Below are positions 24,117-32,714 of a DNA stretch of 36,559 nucleotides, piece after piece. How positions within the stretch are numbered: the stretch's first letter is position 1; every line of letters begins with the position of its first letter. The notes beneath the pieces are model-generated. The model saw nothing but the letters and a program-made list of their open reading frames with translations, was not told where the DNA came from and ran no database searches. The position numbers and the translations under genes are program-made. Source of the stretch: Paracoccaceae bacterium (lineage in GTDB: Bacteria > Pseudomonadota > Alphaproteobacteria > Rhodobacterales > Rhodobacteraceae); assembly GCA_014623385.1 (NCBI GenBank), contig JACOMT010000003.1, positions 1 through 36,559 of the forward strand, in the 5' to 3' direction.

Positions 24117-25076
24117 ATGAAATTCAGTAAAATCCTGATGGCAACGGCGGTTGTGCTCGCCATGGTACCTGCGGCACAGGCGGAAACCCGCATGACGCTG
24201 GCCCACGTGGCCAATGTCGATCATCCGGTTCATAAAGCCGCTGAAACCTTTGCGCGCGTCGCGTCCGAGGAATCAGGCGGCGACCTGAACATTCGCGTGT
24301 TCCCATCCAGCCAGATGGGCAAGGCCAAGGAAGTGCTGGAAGGGATTCAGCAAGGCACCGTGGACATCTCGGTTGACGGGATTACCAGCCTGTCGGCCTT
24401 CCATCCGCTGGCCGGCATTGAATCCATGCCCTACCTATTCCGCGATGCGGATCACTATTTCTCGCTCTGGAACAGCGAGCAAGGTCAGAGGATCAAGGAT
24501 CTGATTGCCGAAGAAGCCAATTTCCGTGTTCTTGGTCACATGTATCGTGGCTCGCGGGAATTGACGTCAAACAAACCGATTAGCTCCGCCGCCGATCTGG
24601 AAGGATTAAAAATCCGCGTTACCCCGATCAAGGAGCGTCTGGAAACGTGGAAAGCCTTTGGTGCCAACCCGACGCCGATGGCCTGGTCAGAGGTGTTCAC
24701 ATCGTTGCAGCAAGGTGTGATTGACGCGCAAGAGAACCCGCTGGCGGCGATCTATTCCGAAAAAATTTACGAGGTGCAAAAATATCTTGTCTTGACCTCT
24801 CACATGTCGAACGGCTTCACATTCGTGTTCAACGCCAAGCGCTATGAAGCAATGCCGGATAAGCACAAGGCGGCCCTGGAAAAAGCAGCCGCAGCCGCAT
24901 CAAAGCAGTTCAACGACTTTGTTTCCTCCTCCTACGACCAGATGGTGGAGAACCTGAGGGCCGAGGGCATGGAAATTGTCGAAATCGACACCGAGCCGCT
25001 GCGCGCCAAGGCAAAAGATGTTGTGGCTCTGTTCCCCGAATTGGAGTCCTATTATCTGGCACTGACCCAGCAGTGA
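24117..25076 (+). CDS. TRAP transporter periplasmic solute-binding protein (DctP)
   Basis: A 319-residue DctP binding protein. The signal peptide is 1-22 with cleavage after PAAQA. The conserved arginine that binds the substrate carboxylate lies in LEGLKIRVTP near residue 163. Downstream are the WSEVFTSLQQGVIDAQENP block (about 184-202) and the usual C-terminal helices. AGGGAGGAAA precedes ATG 24117. Gene order Q-M-P is the reverse of many TRAP operons, where P comes first. The transported acid is unknown, but the two downstream CoA enzymes suggest it is thioesterified after uptake. Confidence 0.92.
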   Translation: MKFSKILMATAVVLAMVPAAQAETRMTLAHVANVDHPVHKAAETFARVASEESGGDLNIRVFPSSQMGKAKEVLEGIQQGTVDISVDGITSLSAFHPLAGIESMPYLFRDADHYFSLWNSEQGQRIKDLIAEEANFRVLGHMYRGSRELTSNKPISSAADLEGLKIRVTPIKERLETWKAFGANPTPMAWSEVFTSLQQGVIDAQENPLAAIYSEKIYEVQKYLVLTSHMSNGFTFVFNAKRYEAMPDKHKAALEKAAAAASKQFNDFVSSSYDQMVENLRAEGMEIVEIDTEPLRAKAKDVVALFPELESYYLALTQQ

Positions 25077-25084
25077 TCGTCCAA

Positions 25085-25111
25085 GCGGCGCGAGCCACAG
25101 GCAAGCGCCGC
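25085..25111 (+). terminator. Hairpin between dctP and the CoA-transferase gene
   Basis: GCGGCGC (25085-25091) and GCGCCGC (25105-25111) form a 7-bp stem with a 13-base loop just after the dctP stop. There is no T-run, so partial termination or mRNA 3'-end protection is more likely than complete termination. Confidence 0.45.
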
Positions 25112-25172
25112 CTCACATGACCTTGGCAGCCCCGCGGGTTGAACACACTCCGAATCAAAAGGCTATTCAGCC

Positions 25173-26372
25173 ATGGCGGATTATATTCCAAGCGACAAAG
25201 GCGCACTCAGCGGGGTGCGCGTTCTGGATTTAACACGACTGGCGGCAGGAAACATGCTGTCGCATATGCTGGCAGATTTCGGGGCCGAGGTGATCAAGGT
25301 CGAACGGCCTGGTTGTGGGGACGATCTGCGCCGTTTTGGCCAGGTCCAAAGCTGGTGGAAGGAATATGCCCGCTCGAAAAAGAGCGTGACAGTGAATTTG
25401 AAATCTGACGAGGGCAAGGAACTGCTCTTGAGGCTGATCGACAAGGCCGATGTGCTGGTAGAGAATTTTGTTCCGGGGACCCTGGAGAGCTGGGGGCTTG
25501 GCCCAAATACCGTGCTGGAACGACAACCCGATCTGATTATGGTACGCTTGTCCGGCTGGGGGCAGACAGGGCCTTATTCCCACAAACCCGGCTTTGGCAG
25601 CCTGATTGAGGGCCTATCAGGCTTTGCCGCCATGACCGGTTTTCCGGATCGTCCGCCACTGCTGCCACCATTGGCACTAGCGGACATGATTGCGGGGATT
25701 TCTGGTGCGGGCGCGGTGAGCAATGCGCTTTACGCGCGTCAAACAGGTAAGGCGCGCGGTCAGGTGATTGACCTGTCGCTGTTCGAGCCGCTATTCAGCG
25801 TGCTGGGCCCGTGGGTCGCACAGTATAAGGCGACGGGCAAGGTGCCCATCCGCGAAGGAAACCGCAGCGAAGTCGCGGCCCCACGCAATGTCTACGTGAC
25901 CGCCGACAACAAGCACCTGGCGCTTTCAGCCTCGATGCAATCCATGTGGGAAAAACTGGCCACGGCAATCGGCCGGGCCGAGCTGATCAAGGATCCGCGG
26001 TATCTAACCAATGCCGACCGTGTGAAACATGCTGATTATCTAGATAAAATCGTGGGCGGTTTTATCGCAGAGCGTACATTGAGCGAGAATATCACGTTTT
26101 TTGAAGCGGCAAGGATCACCGTCGGCCCAATCGCTGATCCGTCCGAGTTAATTAACCATGAATATATCCGTGGCCGGGGGGTGATTGAGGATTATCCGGA
26201 TGCCGATATGGGTACTGTGCCCTTGCACACCCCTTTCCCACGCTTCTCGAAAACCCCCGGAACGATCCGCTCCCCCGCACCTGAGCTGGGTGAGCACAAT
26301 GAGGAGGTCTTAACGCTCCTTGGTCTTGAAAGTGCCAATGCGGATTGGCTGAAAAAAGCGGGGATGAGCTGA
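25173..26372 (+). CDS. CaiB/BaiF-family (class III) CoA-transferase
   Basis: A 399-residue cytosolic enzyme that moves CoA from a donor thioester to a carboxylic acid through an aspartyl-anhydride intermediate. The N-terminal block GVRVLDLTRLAAGNMLSHML and GAEVIKVERPGCGD (about 14-50) is typical, as is the PGTLESWGLG segment. The catalytic aspartate is D171 in LALADMIAGISGAG. ATG 25173 begins 96 bases after dctP; no strong ribosome-binding site is seen. It overlaps the next gene by one base (TGATG). The pairing with a CitE-type lyase suggests that it activates a hydroxyacid which the lyase then cleaves. Confidence 0.92.
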   Translation: MADYIPSDKGALSGVRVLDLTRLAAGNMLSHMLADFGAEVIKVERPGCGDDLRRFGQVQSWWKEYARSKKSVTVNLKSDEGKELLLRLIDKADVLVENFVPGTLESWGLGPNTVLERQPDLIMVRLSGWGQTGPYSHKPGFGSLIEGLSGFAAMTGFPDRPPLLPPLALADMIAGISGAGAVSNALYARQTGKARGQVIDLSLFEPLFSVLGPWVAQYKATGKVPIREGNRSEVAAPRNVYVTADNKHLALSASMQSMWEKLATAIGRAELIKDPRYLTNADRVKHADYLDKIVGGFIAERTLSENITFFEAARITVGPIADPSELINHEYIRGRGVIEDYPDADMGTVPLHTPFPRFSKTPGTIRSPAPELGEHNEEVLTLLGLESANADWLKKAGMS

Positions 26373-27232
26373 TGTGGCGCTCAGCCCTGTTCGTCCCGGC
26401 GACCGAACCGCGCCTTCTTGAAAAGGCACCGCAACGCGGGGCCGAAGCGATTGTGCTGGATCTTGAGGCCAGCGTCGTGGCCAGGCGAAAGCAAGAGGCG
26501 CGCGCGGCCTTGTCTGCCGCCGTCGAAACGCTGAGGGGCAGCGGGCTTGACGTCTTGGTGCGCGTCAATATGGGCTGGTACATGCCGTTCCTGGATATAG
26601 AAGCCGTCGTGATAGAGGGCGTCCGTGCTATCCTGGTCCCGAATGCGCGGGAGGTTGCGATGCTGACCGCGCTGGATGGGCTGATTGGCGAGCTGGAAGC
26701 CAAGCGCGGGCTTGGTGCAGGGTCTATCGCGCTCGTGCCAATAATCGAGAGTGCCGCAGGGGTTGAGCTTGCGCCGGATTTGGCCCGCGCGCCACGGGTT
26801 GTGGCTCTTGCCTTCGGGGTAGAGGATTTCTTGGCCGATATGCAGGCCCTGCCCGATGAAACCTTGCTAAACCACACAGCGATACGCATCATTTCTGCAG
26901 CTCGCGCGGGGGGATGTTCTCCGCTGGTCCTCCCCGAAAGCCTCGCTGTGCTCGACGACATGGACCGATTCGAGGCCGCCGCCCGTCGGGCACGCGCGTT
27001 TGGGTCCGAAGGGAGCTTTGCCGTGCATCCCCGTCAAGTGGCGGTTCTGAACGCCTGTTTCACTCCGACCGAGGCGGAACTCGCACAGGCAAGGCGTATT
27101 GTGAACGCCAGTGAGGCGGCTGAAAGGGATGGTACCGGAGCCTTTACACTGGACGGACGCATGATCGATCTGCCAATTGTGGTCCGGGCACGACACCTTT
27201 TAGAGTCTGCCAGGCGCTACAGGCAGCACTAA
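26372..27232 (+). CDS. HpcH/HpaI (CitE-like) aldolase/lyase family protein
   Basis: A 286-residue member of the CitE/malyl-CoA lyase branch. It starts MWRSALFVPATEPRLLEKA, the typical phosphate/CoA-contact start of the family. D30-E32 (LDLEASV) and R64 (VRVN) sit in the active site. E126 (IIESAAG) and D152 (GVEDF) are the metal ligands. ATG 26372 overlaps the CoA-transferase stop by one base; an in-frame ATG at 26345 lies inside the transferase and is unlikely. With the transferase it could cleave a 3-hydroxy-acyl-CoA such as a malyl- or citramalyl-type thioester into acetyl- or propionyl-CoA plus an oxoacid. The exact substrate is unknown. Confidence 0.9.
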   Translation: MWRSALFVPATEPRLLEKAPQRGAEAIVLDLEASVVARRKQEARAALSAAVETLRGSGLDVLVRVNMGWYMPFLDIEAVVIEGVRAILVPNAREVAMLTALDGLIGELEAKRGLGAGSIALVPIIESAAGVELAPDLARAPRVVALAFGVEDFLADMQALPDETLLNHTAIRIISAARAGGCSPLVLPESLAVLDDMDRFEAAARRARAFGSEGSFAVHPRQVAVLNACFTPTEAELAQARRIVNASEAAERDGTGAFTLDGRMIDLPIVVRARHLLESARRYRQH

Positions 27233-27235
27233 AAA

Positions 27236-27775
27236 CCGGGATACTGACCAACGAGCCACCGTTTGGCACTTTGGTCGTCTGTGACCGTTAAGCGGAGCTT
27301 TCAGACATGAACAAAACGCCCGTGCGTGAGACCCTGTTACCACCGCGTGCCGAAGGCTTCGTTGAGTTTACGCTGCGGCGCAGTATTCGCGTGGTTCCAG
27401 TTACCTTGCGCGACATAGACGAGACTCTTGAGATCACAGCCGTTGAGCTAAATTGCCCAGCGTCGGCCGAATGCCGGGATATTGTCATAACCTGACCCGG
27501 GCCTGCGAGGGCAATGCGCAGAGCATGGGCAGTCATCTGACCGTCACACGGTTCAGCGGTCGCGAGGTGTTGGGGCAATTTATCACCCGCCATGAAGAGA
27601 CCATGGCACTTTTGTTGTCAGATGATCCGATGTGGGCCGCCGTACAACGTGAAAACAGCACATCTTCGTTGAAAACCGAATTGCGCGCGCTGCTGGAACG
27701 CTATGATCTGACGCTGCTCTGGGGTGAATTTATCGCCCCAATCCCGGTTCTGAATCGGCTAAATTTAAGGAGCAC
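27236..27775 (+). pseudogene. GntR-family (FCD type) regulator, decayed
   Basis: The frame through 27241 reads GILTNEPPFGTLVVCDR, a TAA stop at 27289-27291, then AELSDMNKTPVRETLL. This is the GntR winged helix, where PVRE is the recognition-helix hallmark. AEGFVEF and VVPVTLRDIDETLEI follow, the wing and the start of an FCD effector domain. A stop at 27493-27495 and a frameshift interrupt it. The other frame continues LTRACEGNAQSMGSHLTVTRF and FITRHEETMALLLSDDP, which resembles the FCD end (H-E-x-I...L..gD). About 80 residues of the domain appear missing. It lies between the lyase and the molybdoenzyme and was probably the operon's regulator. The HTH call is firm; the C-terminal reading is less so. 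Confidence 0.65.
27767..27772 (+). promoter_or_regulatory. Ribosome-binding site fixing a TTG start for the molybdoenzyme
   Basis: AAGGAG at 27767-27772 lies six bases before TTG 27779. The resulting N-terminus (MPYTSAHWG) aligns with the conserved SAHWG start of BisC/DMSO-reductase proteins. Confidence 0.7.
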
Positions 27776-27778
27776 GCC

Positions 27779-30082
27779 TTGCCTTACACCTCTGCTCATT
27801 GGGGATGCTACGAGGTTCGCCAGAATGGCGGCACGCGCGACCTGATCCCGCTGGCCTCTGATGCTCTTCCATCCGATATCGGTGCTGGTTGGTTGTCCGG
27901 CGCAATGGACCGAGGGGTGAGGGTTGCACGCCCATCGGTCCGCAAAGGCTGGCTCGAGCGCCGGGACACAACCGGACGTGGACAGGACGCGTTTGTCGAA
28001 GTATCCTGGGATGAGGCGCTGGATTTGGTTGTGGGAGAGCTGACCCGCGTGCGGGTCGAACATGGCAATGGCGCGATTTTTGCCGGTTCCTATGGATGGG
28101 CCAGTGCCGGGCGTTTTCATCACGCGCAATCGCAATTACGCCGCTTCATGAACCTGGCAGGCGGCTATACGGGTGGGTGCACGACCTATTCCCATGCCGC
28201 CGCCGAGATTCTGTTCCCCTACATCACGGGCCTGTCCAACACGCATTTACAAGAGGAAATGACAAGCTGGCCCGCGCTCGCCAACCATTGCGAATTGCTG
28301 TTGTCCTTTGGGGGCATTTCCGGGCGCACGGCGCAGGTCGCCTCGGCCGGGACCAGTGCCCATGAGGTCCCGATTTGGCTGGGTCGGGCGACGAAAGCGG
28401 GCATGAAAGTTATAGGGGTGAGCCCGATCAAGGGCGATCTTGAGGATATGCCAGATGCCGATTGGATACCCATTCGGCCCGGCACCGATACTGCGATGCT
28501 TCTGGCCCTGGCCTATGAGATCCGCGCGGCGGATGCCCATGATTCCGGGTTCTTGCAGCGGTGCACAACCGGGTGGGAGACATTCAATGCCTACCTGGGC
28601 GGTGCTGCTGACGGGGTGCGGAAAACGGCGGATTGGGCGGCACCGATTTGCGACCTGCCCGCCGGTCTGATTCGGGATATCGCAACCAAGCTGTCGCGTC
28701 ACCGCAGCATGATTTCCATCGCCTGGGGCGTGCAGCGCGCAGATCATGGCGAACAACCGATTTGGGCTGCGCTGAACCTGGCCGCGATGCTGGGGCAGAT
28801 CGGCCAGCCAGGTACCGGGTTTGGTTTTGGCTATGGTTCGGTCACGCCGGTGGGGCGGCCCAAACGGTTTCTGCCCTGGCCTTCGCTGCCGCAGGGGTGT
28901 AACCCAATAGATCAGGTGATCCCGGTGGCGCGCATCGCGGATGCGCTGCTGCATCCCGGCGTGCATTATTTGTTTGATGGCAAGGATTGTACCTATCCCG
29001 ATTTGCGGATGATCTATTGGGCGGGGGGCAATCCGTTCCATCACCATCAGGATCTCTTTCGGCTGGAACAGGCGTGGGCCCGGCCCGAAACGATTGTTGT
29101 GCACGAGCACAGCTGGACAGCAACCGCGCGGCGCGCCGATATTGTCCTGCCCGCAACCACGCCGCTAGAGCGGGCGGACATCATGATGAACAAGCGCGAC
29201 CCGGTGCTGGTATACATGACACCAGTGACCGCCCGGCAGGGGCAGGCGATGAATGACCACATGATCTTTCGCGCGCTGGCTGCCCGGTTGGGCTTTGAAG
29301 AGCAGTTCACCGAGGGGCGCAGCGAGGCCGACTGGCTTGCCTGGCTTTGGCAGGGGGCGCGCAAGGTGGCGCGGGACGCGGGTGTCGACCTTCCCGATTA
29401 CGACATGTTCAAGAAACAAGGCCTCTTTGAACTCCCCCAGGCGAATACGACCCGTGTGCTCTTTTCCGGTTTCACCCGCGACCCCGCATCCAACCCGTTG
29501 CCCACAGACAGCGGAAAACTGGAGCTGGCATGCGCGCGCATCGGCGACCTTGATCTGCCTGATTGCCCGGGTCATCCCGCCTGGTTTCCCCCGATCGAAG
29601 GTGCCGCAGAGGTCGCAGTCGGCGGCCTGCACCTGATTTCGCCCCAGCCGAGATCCCGGCTTCATGCGCAGCTGGACACAGGCTCAGTGTCGATGGGCAG
29701 CAAAGTGGCCGGACGTGAGCCCTGCACATTGCATCCTGACACCGCCGCTCAGCATGGGATTGCGGCGGGAGATGTGGTGTTGATTGAGAACGTGCGCGGG
29801 GCCTGTTTGGCCGGCGCGGTTCTCAAATCCGGCATCCGGCGTGACTGTATCGCGCTGGCCACCGGTGCCTGGTTCGATCCGCAGGACGTGGGCGGGCGAG
29901 TGATTGACGTACACGGCAATCCAAATGTGCTGACCATCGACAAGGGTGCTTCGGCATTGTCGCAGGGCAATATTGCCCATACCGCGGTGGTGCGGGTCAG
30001 CCGCTGGGACGGCCCAGTGCCCGATGTTGCGACGCGCGGACAGCCCACATTTGCCCCGCGCGCCGAAAATAAGGAATATTGA
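27779..30082 (+). CDS. BisC/DMSO-reductase-type molybdopterin oxidoreductase
   Basis: A 767-residue molybdoenzyme of the DMSO/TMAO/biotin-sulfoxide reductase group, which reduces S- or N-oxides with bis-MGD molybdenum. The start has the family SAHWG motif. There is no N-terminal CxxC cluster site and no twin-arginine signal, so a cytosolic enzyme without an Fe-S cluster is expected. SYGWASAGRFHH (104-115) and GGCTTYSHAA (132-141) mark the active site: S138 aligns with the serine that ligates molybdenum in DMSO reductase. Later blocks include MIYWAGGNPFHHHQD near 410 and the C-terminal cofactor domain with HGNPNVLT near 716. It begins at TTG 27779. It appears intact although the regulator gene before it is broken. 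Substrate is unknown; a reductase recovering a sulfoxide or N-oxide is the family expectation. Confidence 0.9.
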   Translation: MPYTSAHWGCYEVRQNGGTRDLIPLASDALPSDIGAGWLSGAMDRGVRVARPSVRKGWLERRDTTGRGQDAFVEVSWDEALDLVVGELTRVRVEHGNGAIFAGSYGWASAGRFHHAQSQLRRFMNLAGGYTGGCTTYSHAAAEILFPYITGLSNTHLQEEMTSWPALANHCELLLSFGGISGRTAQVASAGTSAHEVPIWLGRATKAGMKVIGVSPIKGDLEDMPDADWIPIRPGTDTAMLLALAYEIRAADAHDSGFLQRCTTGWETFNAYLGGAADGVRKTADWAAPICDLPAGLIRDIATKLSRHRSMISIAWGVQRADHGEQPIWAALNLAAMLGQIGQPGTGFGFGYGSVTPVGRPKRFLPWPSLPQGCNPIDQVIPVARIADALLHPGVHYLFDGKDCTYPDLRMIYWAGGNPFHHHQDLFRLEQAWARPETIVVHEHSWTATARRADIVLPATTPLERADIMMNKRDPVLVYMTPVTARQGQAMNDHMIFRALAARLGFEEQFTEGRSEADWLAWLWQGARKVARDAGVDLPDYDMFKKQGLFELPQANTTRVLFSGFTRDPASNPLPTDSGKLELACARIGDLDLPDCPGHPAWFPPIEGAAEVAVGGLHLISPQPRSRLHAQLDTGSVSMGSKVAGREPCTLHPDTAAQHGIAAGDVVLIENVRGACLAGAVLKSGIRRDCIALATGAWFDPQDVGGRVIDVHGNPNVLTIDKGASALSQGNIAHTAVVRVSRWDGPVPDVATRGQPTFAPRAENKEY

Positions 30083-30104
30083 TTTCGTGTGACCGTGATA
30101 GACA

Positions 30105-30737
30105 CACCGACCGTGCGTGATGATCTTCTGACCGGGGTTTGCGGCCAGATCGAGGATCACGGGCCGAAGAGAAAGCGTACGGCCGGGCTGCAAGATGACA
30201 TCCAGGCGGCTTTGCCCGCCCGAACGGGGCCCGGAAGAGGCCCGAACGAGGAAAGCTTCATCGACAAGGTCCACACGGTAAGGTCCACATGGGGCACCTG
30301 CGCACCGGGCCGGGAACCCCCGGGTTTGACACCATGGTCAAGGGGCAAAAGCACAGGCGGATATTGGCTGACAGGGCCTGTGCCAGCAAGGTCAACCGGG
30401 ATGCCCTGCGCGCGGTCGCCACCGTGACGGGATCATGCGAACAGCCGCCCGTCATCGACCCCTCGTCATCGACCCCTGCGTGCCCGGGAAAACGCGGGGG
30501 CAGGCTGAACTGCAACCGCCGCTTGAGGGGTTGCGCAATGCCTATGCCACGATGCAGCACCGCCCGATAGTTCGGGCTGGCCAAAACAAAACACCTGGCT
30601 GGCGATGACGGCAATCGGGCAGAAGCTGTGGGGATCCGCTTTGCCCGATGTAAGGCAAGGTAAGGCCAGCGGACCGGACAGAATGGCCAAATCAACGCTT
30701 CCGCAGACCATCATCCTGTCACGCAGAGGTCTTTAGT
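30105..30737 (+). mobile_element. IS5-type transposase relic, copy C (5'-truncated)
   Basis: The sequence begins within the transposase at RDDLLTGVCGQIEDHGPK (near 30117) and continues through SFIDKVHTV-, GTCAPGREPPG- and RDALRAVATVTGS-like pieces in changing frames. It runs to the C-terminal AVIGQKL-type region and ends in CACGCAGAGGTCTTT. The N-terminal third is absent, as in copy A. It lies 23 bases after the molybdoenzyme stop and directly before the type III methylase, in the same orientation as copy D. No open transposase frame survives. The interval 30738-30830 holds no gene. Confidence 0.75.
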
Positions 30738-30830
30738 ATAAAAGGTTAACTTGCCAGCACGTTAGCCAAATCAAGTTCGACGCGGCCCGCGAAATCGGTA
30801 AGCCCAATAAAAACACTAACCGGGCAGAGC

Positions 30831-32684
30831 ATGACAGAGATAAGCTTCAAAGGGAAAGAGTTCGTTTACAACCACCACCTGGCGGTGCCATTTCGCCCGC
30901 TGGTGCCGGATGAACGTAAGGGGATCGGCCCTGTTGCGCTCGATGGCAATTTGATCATCCACGGGGACAATCTGCACGCGCTCAAGGCATTGCTGCCGCT
31001 GTACGCGGGCAAGGTGGACTGCATCTTTATCGACCCGCCCTACAACACCGGGAATGAGGGCTGGGCCTATAACGACAACGTCAACGCGCCGATGATCAAG
31101 GAATGGTTTGCGGCCACCCCCATCGGTATCGACGACGGGCTGCGCCATGACAAGTGGTGCGCCATGATGTGGCCGAGGCTGCGGTTGCTGCATGAGCTGC
31201 TGGCTGAAACGGGCAGTTTCTGGATGACGCTGGATGACAATGAGGTCCATCGCGCTCGTGCGCTCATGGATGAAATTTTTGGGAACGAAAACTTTATCTG
31301 TAACGTTGTCACGCAGTCAAACAAGCGTGGGCAGACTTACAAGCCTATCGCCAAGACACATGAATATATTCTGGTTTATGGTCGGTCTAAATTGTCGATT
31401 TTACGAGAGATTGAGACAGAGGGGGGAAACCTCCCGTCTGAGGATGTTTATGGCAAATATCAAGCACGAGAGTTGCGTAATCGGAACCCGAAATTTGGTA
31501 GGCATAACAGCCCTAAATTATTCTATCCATTCTACGCCCGGGAAGGTCGCGTGGATCAAGATGGCAACTTTATTCTTTCGCTGGAAGATGAGGGTGAGGA
31601 TATAGAAATCCTCCCATTTAACAGCACCGGGCGGGAAAGCTGTTGGCGTTGGGGAACTGAAAAGGCAAAGAAGGCACTGTCGGGTGGGTCAACTCAACAG
31701 ATCTTTGGTGCTAAAACTCGATCTGGCGCGTGGCGTGTATTTGAAAAGTATCGAAAGCAGTCTGTTAAAGCCAAGACGATTTGGAGCGAAAAAAAACATA
31801 TCAGTGAGCAAGGAACGGTAGAACTGGGAACCGTTGGGCTCGCAGAGCATTTTCAGTTTCCAAAGCCACTTGGCTTGATTGAGGACGTGCTTTCGATTGC
31901 TGCTGATGCTGATGCCATCATCCTCGACTCCTTCGCCGGTTCTGGCACCACCGCCCATGCGGTTCTTCAGGCTAACAAGCGCGACGGCGGTAACCGCCGA
32001 TTCATCCTGGTTGAGATGGAAGATTATGCCGACCGCCTGACGGCCGAGCGTGTGCGGCGGGTGATCAACGGCTATGACTTCACCGGCACGCAGAAAACCG
32101 AACTCCACCGCGAACAGCTGACCTGGACGAAGCTAAGGAATGCCGGACGGCTTATCGACAGCGTGGAGAAAATCGAGAACCTGCATGGCCATGAATACGA
32201 CGCGATCAAGAAAACCGTGAAAGATGGTACATTGATCGTCACCGGCGAACAGGCTGTGAAAGATAAGACTGCGGGCTTGGGCGGGACCTTCACCTATTGT
32301 ACGCTTGGCCCCCCGGTGGAGCTGGACAAGGTGCTGAACGGGGAAACCCTACCATCCTTCAAGGGCATCGGGTCGGTGCTGTTCCACATGGCCACCATGC
32401 GGGCCTTTGACCCCGCTGACATGCGGCCCGATGACTTCTACCTTGGCAGAACGGAGGGCCAGCACGTTTGGCTGATCTACAAGCCCGACCTGGATTGGCT
32501 CAAATCGCCCGATGCCGCCCTGACGTTGAAACGAGCCAAAGAACTCACCGCGACCGACCCCGATGCGCGCCATCTGGTATTCGCCCCCGCGCGGTATGTG
32601 AGCCGGAACATGCTGGCCCGGCAAAATCTGCCCGTCGAGTTTGCGCCATTGCCGTTTGCCCTGTATCGCATTGATCGCAGCTGA
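30831..32684 (+). CDS. mod: Type III restriction-modification system, DNA methyltransferase (Mod)
   Basis: A 617-residue beta-class adenine-N6 methyltransferase; it supplies the sequence specificity of a type III system. The catalytic DPPYNTGN begins at D68, before the SAM-binding FAGSGTT (near 368-374), the order of the beta class. HGDNLHALKALLP (44-56) is the usual upstream block. The target-recognition part lies between the motifs (about 150-345) and is visibly AT-richer than both flanks, suggesting that it was exchanged as a module. The C-terminal FTYCTLGPPVELDKVL block is typical of Mod. ATG 30831 has only a weak ribosome-binding site. The nuclease gene starts six bases after its stop. 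Confidence 0.93.
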   Translation: MTEISFKGKEFVYNHHLAVPFRPLVPDERKGIGPVALDGNLIIHGDNLHALKALLPLYAGKVDCIFIDPPYNTGNEGWAYNDNVNAPMIKEWFAATPIGIDDGLRHDKWCAMMWPRLRLLHELLAETGSFWMTLDDNEVHRARALMDEIFGNENFICNVVTQSNKRGQTYKPIAKTHEYILVYGRSKLSILREIETEGGNLPSEDVYGKYQARELRNRNPKFGRHNSPKLFYPFYAREGRVDQDGNFILSLEDEGEDIEILPFNSTGRESCWRWGTEKAKKALSGGSTQQIFGAKTRSGAWRVFEKYRKQSVKAKTIWSEKKHISEQGTVELGTVGLAEHFQFPKPLGLIEDVLSIAADADAIILDSFAGSGTTAHAVLQANKRDGGNRRFILVEMEDYADRLTAERVRRVINGYDFTGTQKTELHREQLTWTKLRNAGRLIDSVEKIENLHGHEYDAIKKTVKDGTLIVTGEQAVKDKTAGLGGTFTYCTLGPPVELDKVLNGETLPSFKGIGSVLFHMATMRAFDPADMRPDDFYLGRTEGQHVWLIYKPDLDWLKSPDAALTLKRAKELTATDPDARHLVFAPARYVSRNMLARQNLPVEFAPLPFALYRIDRS

Positions 32685-32714
32685 CCCCCCATGAGCACAC
32701 CCCCCATGAGCACC
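32685..32714 (+). repeat. Tandem 15-bp duplication that repeats the res start codon
   Basis: CCCCCCATGAGCACA (32685-32699) is followed by CCCCCCATGAGCACC (32700-32714), differing in one base. Each carries an in-frame ATG for the nuclease, and a third ATG follows at 32715. A change in a C6 run before the first ATG would leave the coding frame intact. Confidence 0.85.

Noticed and set aside
29165-29665. Minus-strand open frames opposite the molybdoenzyme
   Set aside because: Antisense to conserved cofactor-domain sequence, with no independent support.
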